A stretch of 10,772 bases of DNA, taken from contig JAOXYB010060079.1 of assembly GCA_028565635.1 (NCBI GenBank), positions 1 through 10,772 on the forward strand. The letters run 5' to 3'. Shown one piece after another: positions 1 through 10,772 of this stretch. The position numbers and the translations under genes were made by a program. Each line of letters starts with the position of its first letter. Position 1 is the first letter of the stretch. The notes under the pieces were generated by a model. It did not search any database and was not told the DNA's origin. It saw only the letters and a program-made list of their open reading frames with translations. This DNA comes from Phoronis ovalis. Taxonomy: Eukaryota > Phoronida > Phoronidae.

Positions 1-620
1 AATTCTTATATGCATTATTTTTAATGACAAAATGTCTTATTCTATATTATGCAGAAAGATAAGGATCTGAGATTATAATTATGCACTGCAATACAATTTT
101 TCATTGGTACCATTCTTTTTAGTATGTAAAACTATGTAATATGCATTTGAAGCTTTTCTTCATAAGCCGTTTAATCCTGATACATTTAACTTCTGTTTGT
201 TACCACCATACTGTGCACTTTGATATAATTATGGTCACTGTAGGGTCATTTGCTGTGTCAGCCATAGCTTCAGGCAATACAATCAAAATCACACAGTGCA
301 TGTCCTTAAATGACAATTATTATTAGCAGTTTAAGCATGCACAAGAATATCCTGAATATTTTGTGTCTCGATGAGATCATTTAAACTAAAAACCTTAATT
401 GCTAATCAACAACAATATTCCATGCAAATATTTCAATTATTTACTTTTTTAGAAGTTTTTAATTTGGTCCGTTTTTTTAAGTTATGTCAATAACTCATGC
501 ACTTGTCATGTTCAGCACACTTGCTACATATAAGGTATCAGTCGTAGAATTTGTTACATCTTTCTACTTTTCTTGTACCTGTTTTCTTATTCCCCCATGT
601 TGCTAAGTCTCGACAATGTT
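1..620. other. AT-rich non-coding stretch
   Basis: No open frame here resembles a known protein on either strand. If the - strand exon at 621-956 is real, part of this stretch would be its 3' UTR. A possible ATTAAA on the - strand lies at 463-458. The missing OSGEP segment ending in SGGNTQ is not present. Confidence 0.5.
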
Positions 621-956
621 CTAAATTTTGATGTCCAATTGAAAATCTGCTGGAATCATGACAGTTTGAGGAAAAGACAAAGAACAATAATACGTTCCCG
701 CCATTAATGGATTAAAAATTATCAGGTATGTCCCGTCACCGAATCCTTCAATATTTGGATAAATTGAATCTTGTTTTGGATCAACAATGTTGACGTCGAG
801 CGGAAAATCTGGAAAATATTCATTCCTATTACCACGGAGTGTTAGTTTGATGTGAAGCGGTTTACAGGCTGTCAGTTTTCCACTCTCCATGTCTATAACT
901 TGTGGCAAATTTGCCTTACCATGAAGGCATAAAATAGTCCGAAACATTCTGAATAT
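621..956 (-). CDS. Last coding exon of a protein with a filamin-type Ig-like domain (partial gene)
   Basis: On the - strand a polypyrimidine-rich acceptor (ttatttccag, AG at 958-957) leads into an open frame from 956 that ends with a TAG at 623-621, about 111 residues. It contains the pattern GDGTYLIIFNPLMAGTYYCS followed by IPADFQLDIKI. This matches the last strands of filamin/ABP280-type and related immunoglobulin-like (E-set) repeats, in which DGTY..xYxPxxxGxY and an IPxxPF-like end recur. The stop falls directly after the domain. Codon composition is clearly less AT-biased than its flanks. The first ATG is at 947, but in-frame codons before it and the acceptor suggest the coding starts in an earlier exon to the right, which I could not find. 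It lies antisense to OSGEP, probably inside an OSGEP intron. Other E-set families, such as neurexophilin/NXPE-like proteins, cannot be excluded, and it may be a stray duplicated exon. Confidence 0.55.
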   Translation of the reverse strand: MFRMFRTILCLHGKANLPQVIDMESGKLTACKPLHIKLTLRGNRNEYFPDFPLDVNIVDPKQDSIYPNIEGFGDGTYLIIFNPLMAGTYYCSLSFPQTVMIPADFQLDIKI

Positions 957-2296
957 CTGGAAATAATATATTTTAAATTGAAACTGAATATACGTTGCTT
1001 TTTTACAGCATACAAAAATGTATTGTCTTTTTGATGATATATCTACACGTATACTCTGTTCGTTCTTTTGTTATCATATGCATAGTAATTTGTTATTGGT
1101 TGCTTACATGTACTATATGGTACTGGTTGAAAACCTTGTGTTCGTTTTGAATTTGTGATTTTTAAATTAGAGAAGCATTGTAGATTCTGGAAATATTGTG
1201 AAGTATTTTATTAAAGTAAATTACTGAAGCATGCCTTTCTAAATAATTGGTAGGACCAGGATTATGTTTCAGTGCAATAATTTTGCTGATTAATAAATAG
1301 GATGGTGAGATTTTTTAATTAGAATACACTATTTTAGTAAAAAATAAATTAATTTATTATTATTAATAGTGAAAAATAATAAAACTGCCTACCTGTCTTA
1401 TGTGTGGTGTTTTCTATGGACCTGGTACATGAATATCTCCAGTGCTTGTCTGCTGTACAAAAGTATGTTTTGTCCATGTAATATGTGCATATTTTATATG
1501 TTAATGCTGCGTTTGCCCAGCATTAGTAACCAGGTTTGATTAACTTAGATCATTCTCACAGGTTACGAATGTCATCATTGAATTATAATTGTAGCACAAA
1601 GTACTTGTCTGGTAACTAACAGAAGGAATATGTCTACATTGAAAGTGTAGATGATTTTTATAAAAGATCAAGTCTATGAGATTTCAGTTCAATCCTCTAT
1701 AAATATAGCAAAATAAAGTTGGGACTCGATGCCACAAGGTGCCTTGTATTAAAACTTAAATATCAGATCTGGTCTCTTGACATCTGCAATTGTTACAACT
1801 ACAGGCTTATAGACATGGTGGTAGTGAAACAAAGGAAATTTATGATATTGGGGAGTCGAAGCCAAATTCAAAATGTGGTGATTTGGGGGGGGGGGGGGGG
1901 GAGAGTCTACTAAGGTCAAAAAGGAGGGTGCGATTTGGCTGTACCTTTTACCATACAATAAAGTTTAACTTACAAAAATCATCGCGATTAGCCCATAGAA
2001 TAAAGTGCCTTGGAAAGCATCTCATTGCAAAATAATGTACTTTCATGCACAAATTACTTGATTGACCCGTCGTTTATCTACCTAGCCAATTGCAAGTTTT
2101 CTCAGGTCCCTTTGCTATGAGTTATATGTTCTTGTACCTGTTCTTACAAACACAGAAGAATTTCTCATAAATATGTAGCTGCGTGTATAGCTGCTCTATT
2201 TGAAATGTATTAAAAATGAATATTAAATTAACTTGGTGGATTACATACAATCATAGTGAAATTTGTATTGTCATAAACAACACTTTTATCTTTCAG
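957..2296. other. Non-coding, probably inside the OSGEP intron preceding exon 2297
   Basis: I found no exon of OSGEP and no earlier exon of the - strand filamin-like gene here. It contains AT-rich simple sequence near 1340-1385, a small 8-base-stem hairpin at 1502-1525, and the G17 run. Open frames over the G run on both strands are artefacts. Confidence 0.5.
1885..1901 (+). repeat. G17 homopolymer
   Basis: An uninterrupted run of 17 G lies in the non-coding stretch left of the first visible OSGEP exon. Such runs can form G-quadruplexes and are prone to length error in sequencing. Open frames crossing it are proline or glycine artefacts. Confidence 0.9.
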
Positions 2297-6166
<3,870 letters not shown>

Positions 6167-6710
6167 CAGGGACTTGGTACTTAGCTTTTACATACAGTGA
6201 CGTAGTGTTGATGTAGAGTAGAAATGCCATTAACTCTGAGACAATTTAAATGCCAGGTTGTAGCTGCACATCTGTCAAGTTAACAGGTTTTATTCAGGGA
6301 AATTATGGTTGCCGATTTCGTCATGATGTTAAAAGGAGTGGCAGATAAATTACCTGGAAAATGGGATACTCCCATCTTAAAGTGACACTTGGCAGCTACT
6401 ATGCTGTGGGATCATGCAAAAAATTATGCATGGGACACATTTTGTGCTTTGAAACTGTTCTTTTTGTGATGCAGTGTTTGCCCGTGTCGCTGACAGAAGA
6501 GCGACTGGTATGGTTGATTGTGTTAGTCATGTACGGACTGATAACATTGAAAAAAAATATCATCCTGTGTCATATCAAATTGTTTCAAGAAAAAAACAGA
6601 TAAGCAGCAAATTTATATGAAATGAGTAACAGTGTACGCAGAAGTCTAATTACAGTAGATATATAAATATGATTAAATTGAGGGAAATAAATCCGGCAGA
6701 CTTGCAGTAG
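6167..6710 (+). other. OSGEP: Probable OSGEP 3' UTR
   Basis: This AT-rich stretch follows the OSGEP stop and runs to a canonical AATAAA. The 80-codon open frame inside it (6361-6603) resembles no protein I know and starts downstream of the stop, so I treat it as untranslated. The exact 3' end is inferred from the position of the signal. Confidence 0.55.
6686..6691 (+). terminator. Candidate polyadenylation signal AATAAA
   Basis: This is the first exact AATAAA after the OSGEP stop codon, about 520 bases downstream. A second AATAAA lies at 7039-7044 and could serve a longer transcript. In AT-rich DNA such hexamers also occur by chance. Confidence 0.5.
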
Positions 6711-6746
6711 ACTAGACTATTGCATTACAGTAGACTACTGGCATTA
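6705..6746 (+). repeat. Imperfect short tandem duplication
   Basis: CAGTAGACTA occurs at 6705-6714 and again at 6728-6737, and both copies run on to a GCATTA. The duplicated unit is about 20 bases and lies just after the candidate polyadenylation signal of OSGEP. Confidence 0.45.
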
Positions 6747-7092
6747 AGCATGTTGACTAAATCCTGTATTAAGATAATGCAGTGGCTCCACCATGTGAGT
6801 GCATGAGGTTTGGCACTTTAACTGTTCAAGAAGATTCACATGTTAAATCATGTATGCATACTCAAAGTTTATTTAATAATGAAGGAAATATCATGATATT
6901 TGTTTTACTTTGTTGTTGTGGTTGAGGTATTTTTAATTGCTGGGTATAGTTCTTAAGAGCATATTAATGAGGTTCTTGTCTCTGGACAGCCATGGAGGCA
7001 TTTGTAGTTGAAAATCGATATAATTTCACGCAAAATTAAATAAATTACAATTTGAAAATGTCATTTTTTATCAAAAGTTGTTGGGATTATTT
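6711..7092. other. Non-coding between OSGEP and the - strand candidate exon
   Basis: AT-rich sequence with the short tandem duplication near 6705-6746 and a second AATAAA at 7039. No gene is visible. Confidence 0.45.
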
Positions 7093-7267
7093 CTAAGGAT
7101 TTTCTTCATGTTGCCCACCAATTCCCCCTATTGGTCTGTTAAAAGAGTTCATGCAAAAGTTAGTTGGTAAAGGAGTCTGCATAAAGAATCCAGAGTAAGG
7201 AATGATCGGGAGCAGATATTGGCCAGTTATTCTTCCCGGGGCTCCCCCCCATGGAGAACATAAAAGC
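7093..7267 (-). CDS. Possible last coding exon of an unidentified - strand gene
   Basis: An open frame on the - strand can be read from a possible acceptor (ggttttattcag, AG at 7269-7268) to a TAG at 7095-7093, about 57 residues. The product is rich in Pro, Gly and Asn, with blocks SPWGGAPGRITGQY, FFMQTPLPTNFCMN and NRPIGGIGGQHEENP. I do not recognise it. In favour of coding are the GC content, visibly higher than the flanks, and the mixed codon use. Against are the lack of any other exon of this gene in the window and of a clear AATAAA downstream. It also depends on the exact length of a seven-base C run at 7244-7250. It could be a fragment of a repeat or simply chance. Confidence 0.25.
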
Positions 7268-7651
7268 CTGAATAAAACCTGACTGACATAGACTATATGT
7301 ATCAATTAACAATACATACTGACTGAAACAATCTTGTAATGTACATAATAAATTTTAAATTCGATAAAGTTAACTAACATAAACTATTTTTTTATACCAT
7401 CCATTCTGATTAAGATCCAATGTCCTACTTTCGCTTCCATTAATTGTACTATTTTTTACATTTAGACTTGTGATTTCAGTGGATTTTACTTATTAAATAT
7501 GCTAATATCAGTGCACAATGTATCGTAAAAAAAAAGGGGGGATATCGTCGACAAGTTGAGAAAAATAACTGACAGCTATCATTTTTTCAAAAATATGAAG
7601 TAATCCACTAAGGCACCGGGACTGAGGTTCGATCAAAATGGATGAGACTAT

Positions 7652-7667
7652 GGGGGGGGGGGGGGGG
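7652..7667 (+). repeat. G16 homopolymer
   Basis: This is a second long G run, of 16 bases, followed by T-rich low-complexity sequence. The flanks do not resemble those of the run at 1885. Confidence 0.9.
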
Positions 7668-7696
7668 ATCACAGGCATTGCCTTTTGTTTGCATTG

Positions 7697-7790
7697 TTTT
7701 TTTGGTTGATTTTTTTTTTGGCAACAGTTTTTTGGTTGTCAATTTTTCTTGTTAAGTGCGAGAATTGCCCATTTTTGAGTGCGAGCATTG
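7697..7790 (+). repeat. Low-complexity T-rich block with short duplications
   Basis: T runs alternate with two copies of TTTTTTGGTTG (ending at 7708 and 7738). AGTGCGAGAATTG (7755-7767) then recurs as AGTGCGAGCATTG (7778-7790), a 23-base tandem offset with one mismatch. This looks like slippage and local duplication rather than a functional element. Confidence 0.55.
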
Positions 7791-9317
7791 TACCTTGCGG
7801 GAGATCCCTAACCCCCCTCGTGGATGTAAACAGGGTTCTTCGCTCCTAATTGCATTTTTCAAATTTTAAAAAAGAATGAAACGGGAAAGTCAAAACTGCA
7901 TATAAAAGTATTTGAAAATTTACATAATTATAGTATTTGAATTTTTGAAAATTGGATTATTGCATCAGCTGAGAGTTCAGCCAGTGATATAAGGGGGCAT
8001 AAGTATGTCTTGTGATCAGAGAGGACTTGGCCCTTTGATGATCAGGTGATTCTTGAGTAATAAAAAGGATGATCGCGATGTAACAAAAAAAGAAGCGGAC
8101 TAAAAGATCTTTGATTTGATATTGTTGCTTAAATAAAAATTCGTGAAAAATCTGCATTACATTTTTTTCGTAGAAAATATGTTTTCTGAAACTTTAATAT
8201 TCATGCTACGTGCTGGTGGAATTTTTAGACTCGTTAAATTTTGATTAGCGTTTTACGACACCTCATAAAAATCGTAAGGCACATCCTACTGGAAAATCTA
8301 ACGGTTTAAATTCGAGCTAAGTTTTTATGAAGTAAACGATATTCTCTTTGTTATTAATTTATCAAACTGCAAATACCGTGAATAATCCCTGAATTTATTT
8401 ATTAATTAATGTTTTAAAAAGGTACTTTTTTGTTTGCTAAAAAAACTTAATTGATTAAATAACCCAAATCCCTGGTGCAATTTAAAAGTTAATGGTCCCT
8501 GCCAAATTATGGAAGCATCGATTATCTGCTAAAAATATTGTTAAGAAGTTTGATCTACTGGATTTACCCGTAGGATGTATACCTAATCATTTTTACAGGG
8601 TGTCCTTGAACGCTAATTAAATTTCATACAATTCACGCAATAGTTTGAAAGTGCCAATATGTCGTAGCTTGAACGTTAGAGTTTCAGAAAGTCCATTTTG
8701 TGTGAAAAAAATATAACTTAAAGACGGATTTTTAATGAATTTTTATTTAAACAGTGACGAGGGTCTATCTCAGCTTGAATGTAAACAGGTACTAAAGAGG
8801 TATTTCTATTGTTACAACTCTACATTTTGACAAAAGTATATTTCAAATTTAATTTTCTTGATATAACTTTGATTTTTATCGTTACAGCGAAATACTTGTC
8901 ATAAAAAAAAGATTATTTGCTGATTTTTGCTTTGAATAATTAATATGCTTTTATAGTATGTTTTTAAAATACAAATTACTTTAGGAGAAACTGAATATAT
9001 ATAATGAAAAACTTTTACCAGTAATTACTATTTGTAAATCGACGTCATAAATTTCGAAACTCATCTGGCGAGTATAAGTTATGCCAAAGCTAGTGCTGTA
9101 CATTTAAATTTTTGAAAAACAATTAGTTTAAATTGTGAACAGCTTCATTCTAGCAACTAGGTAACAAATTTTATCAAATATTTTATTAATCACATTTTTT
9201 TTGAAAGAAAAATGACATTTGAATGTAACTATTTCTTTTATTTAACTTTTTGAGGAATTTAACAAAGTAATAAGTTATATCAAATATTATGTTAAGGCAT
9301 AATTGTTGTGCGTCAGA

Positions 9318-9390
9318 GCCCGGATAGCTCAGCCAGTAGAGCATCAGACTTTTAATCTGAGGGTCCAGGGTTTGAGTCCCTGTTCTGGCG
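9318..9390 (+). tRNA. tRNA-Lys(UUU)-like sequence, probably a degenerate copy
   Basis: The 73-base sequence folds as a full cloverleaf. The acceptor stem starts GCCCGGA, the D stem is GCTC/GAGC, and the anticodon stem TCAGA/TCTGA encloses CTTTTAA with anticodon TTT at 9351-9353. The T stem is CAGGG/CCCTG and the discriminator is G. It matches animal tRNA-Lys(UUU) except for about five bases. Three hit critical positions: G18 is A (9335), C56 is T (9373), and position 69 is T (9386), which mismatches C4. G18 and C56 make the D-loop/T-loop contacts, and C56 lies in the pol III B box, so I infer a pseudogene or tRNA-derived repeat. A TTTT run at 9398-9401 could act as a pol III terminator. No intron and no encoded CCA are present. 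Confidence 0.75.
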
Positions 9391-9539
9391 ATATATATTT
9401 TACTATTCATTCAACAATAAAAACTTTGAGACCAGGTATTGCTGCATTCAAGATATTTGATAAATTAATCCGCGGAGCCTTTATTTGTTGAGATAACCAT
9501 GTAGACTGTATCTTACGCATATCGCCCATCATCCTGATC

Positions 9540-9548
9540 CGAGAAACA
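9540..9548. repeat. Left target-site duplication of the MITE
   Basis: CGAGAAACA here is repeated exactly in direct orientation at 9759-9767, immediately outside the inverted ends of the element. Confidence 0.75.
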
Positions 9549-9758
9549 GGTACTTCCTCCATAAGAACAACAGGAAAATTATTATTTTATTTTTATACTA
9601 TTAATGAATGATAATTAAAATAATTTATGACTTTTGAATAGTTGATTCTTTTCTTCTTGGAAATGCTTCAAAGATATGGGTCTGTTGGACTTGTTGGACA
9701 TGTTTATAGTTATCATTTATTAATAATATTTTTCGTGTTGTTCTTATGGAGGAATTCC
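9549..9758. mobile_element. MITE-like non-autonomous DNA transposon with 9-base target duplication
   Basis: The two ends are inverted copies: a perfect 19-base match, 9554-9572 against the reverse complement of 9736-9754. The similarity continues inward, with gaps, to about 9617 on the left and 9707 on the right. Both ends begin GG. The element is flanked by the direct repeat CGAGAAACA (9540-9548 and 9759-9767), or ten bases if the preceding C is counted. The roughly 210-base AT-rich interior has no coding capacity. Length, inverted ends and a 9-base duplication fit a Mutator-like (MULE) MITE, though the superfamily is inferred only from the duplication size. Confidence 0.8.
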
Positions 9759-9767
9759 CGAGAAACA
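9759..9767. repeat. Right target-site duplication of the MITE
   Basis: This is an exact direct copy of 9540-9548. The base before each copy is also C, so the duplication could be ten bases. Confidence 0.75.
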
Positions 9768-10772
9768 CCTTTCCTAAGCTCAATGACATGGCTGGAATGG
9801 TAAAATGATTTTAATTAAGTTAGTATAGGTATCTTAATTGTTTAATTTGTCTGGAACATTGCAGCACGTTAAAAAATACTTTTAAAAAATATTCAAATGA
9901 ATTATCACTTTCATTTGTACTCTCAGACGAGGATCCGTTCATGAATAATGACACGCAGCTCTGTGGTACAATGTTTGCTGTATGGTTATGAAATGATATA
10001 TATGTGATAGTTGCCTGTATGACTGTGTAGATTGGTTGGAAAGTATCCTTTACGCATGTTTTTTTTTACAAGGTGACTTTAACTGCCAACATGCTTTACT
10101 AGAACATGATAATCTCGTTAATGTTTTAAAACTAATTGTCAAAACCTTGGAGCTGATGGTAGCGGGTAGGTAAATGCAGTCTTACCATCCATTTGCCTAG
10201 TTTCACCATCTACCTTCTGTTGCTTTTTGCTGCAGAGTATTCATATGTACATTCACTCCTACATGTAGTTACACGTAGTAATAATCAAACGTAAATCGTT
10301 TATTTTGGGAAAAATGATAGCCATTTGTTATGTTATTGGACTATTCTACGAAGCTTCATCAAAGATTTGAAGGCTCTGGCACATGTATCATTTATGATTT
10401 AACTAGAAGTTTAAATACCTCTTTCAGTATGGGTCAGCTCTGTATTAGACCTAGGACAACCTTTCTGCACCATAATTTAAAAACAAATCAAAACCTTAAG
10501 TTTGCATGAGATTACATATTAAGTATTTATTTAAAATATACATTTAGTATAATATTACTAAAACATTTTCTTCATTAAGACACTGTTCTGGCTGAAGTTA
10601 TCAAAGTTACAAATTGTGTATAACATTACCAAATTATTGTATGAAACTCAAAATGAGAATAATGGCATAACAGAGTTCTTTGAAAAAAGACTAATCAACA
10701 TATTCAATACTGAATTTTCCTTACAAAAATACACAGCAGCACATCGAACTGCATTAATAGCACACATTTGTA
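9768..10772. other. Right-hand flank without a recognisable gene
   Basis: Apart from the hairpin at 10155-10210 I see no supported feature. Words such as TACATGTAGTTACACGTAG near 10260 are typical of AT-rich molluscan intergenic DNA, which is a weak hint about the host. Confidence 0.4.
10155..10210 (+). repeat. Imperfect hairpin of about 22 paired positions
   Basis: GATGGT (10155-10160) pairs with ACCATC (10205-10210), and AGGTAAATG (10168-10176) pairs with CATTTGCCT (10190-10198) with one G-U pair. A 7-by-6 internal loop separates the two helices and the terminal loop has 13 bases. The size is near that of a short pre-miRNA, but the internal loop is large and I recognise no known mature sequence. 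Confidence 0.35.

Larger units (their letters stand above)
7306..9317. other. Two kilobases without a recognisable gene
   Basis: The stretch holds the G16 run, T-rich low-complexity sequence and short local duplications. Neither strand gives a conserved-looking open frame. A TACAGGGTGTCC string at 8597-8608 resembles the ends of some mariner-like transposons, but no matching inverted end was found. Confidence 0.5.

Noticed and set aside
141-326. A frame containing ASGNTIKITQ, considered as the missing OSGEP exon ending SGGNTQ
   Set aside because: The surrounding residues do not match OSGEP, the order of residues is wrong, and no donor is placed after the Gln codon in the right phase.
1502-1525. 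Hairpin TAATGCTG/CAGCATTA
   Set aside because: An 8-base stem with an 8-base loop is expected by chance in this much sequence. It sits in no transcript terminator context.
1719-2035. Open frames on both strands across the G17 run
   Set aside because: The glycine or proline stretches come from the homopolymer. The rest resembles no protein and no splice structure supports it.
6361-6603. An 80-codon open frame downstream of the OSGEP stop
   Set aside because: It lies in the probable 3' UTR, has no recognisable domain, and its hydrophobic stretches are what random AT-rich sequence gives.
7957-8157. A 66-codon - strand open frame
   Set aside because: It has no recognisable domain, biased composition typical of AT-rich non-coding DNA, and no splice or polyadenylation support.
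8597-8608. TACAGGGTGTCC as a mariner-type transposon end
   Set aside because: No inverted partner, no target duplication and no transposase remnant were found nearby.
9303-9491. Open frame overlapping the tRNA on the + strand, and its antisense at 9186-9410
   Set aside because: The peptide RARIAQPVEHQTFNLRVQG is the familiar artefact of translating a tRNA gene, not a protein.

Overview
This window is AT-rich eukaryotic nuclear DNA. Short coding exons are separated by introns of about 270 to 900 bases with ordinary GT-AG junctions. The one firmly identified gene is the 3' two thirds of OSGEP (KAE1/TsaD family), the catalytic subunit of the KEOPS complex. It lies on the + strand in eight exons from 2297 to 6166. 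The protein is so close to the animal enzyme that the host is very probably a metazoan. The AT-rich introns and repeated ACATGTA-type words would fit a mollusc such as a bivalve, but that is only an inference.

Layout. Bases 1-620 hold no recognisable gene. Bases 621-956 on the - strand hold what looks like a last coding exon of another gene, with a filamin-type immunoglobulin-like fold, preceded by a good splice acceptor and ended by a stop. Bases 957-2296 are non-coding as far as I can see and contain a 17-base G run. OSGEP exons occupy 2297-6166. They give 198 residues, which matches the C-terminal part of a protein of about 335 residues. The first ~137 residues, including the HxxGH metal-binding motif, are not in the window, so the intron before 2297 must extend past the left edge. 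The filamin-like exon therefore probably sits antisense inside that intron. The OSGEP 3' UTR probably ends shortly after an AATAAA at 6686.

Right half. A GC-richer - strand open frame at 7093-7267 may be a last exon of an unidentified gene. Bases 7306-9317 hold low-complexity tracts and no convincing gene. At 9318-9390 is a tRNA-Lys(UUU)-like sequence with substitutions at otherwise near-invariant positions, probably a pseudogene. At 9549-9758 is a short non-autonomous DNA transposon (MITE) with matching terminal inverted repeats and a 9-base target-site duplication. Bases 9768-10772 hold a small imperfect hairpin and otherwise nothing I can assign.

How the parts relate. OSGEP makes the t6A base at position 37 of tRNAs that read ANN codons, and tRNA-Lys(UUU) is one of its substrates. 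The nearby tRNA copy looks degenerate, so this proximity is most likely coincidence. I see no bacterial-style operon, CRISPR array or viral gene.
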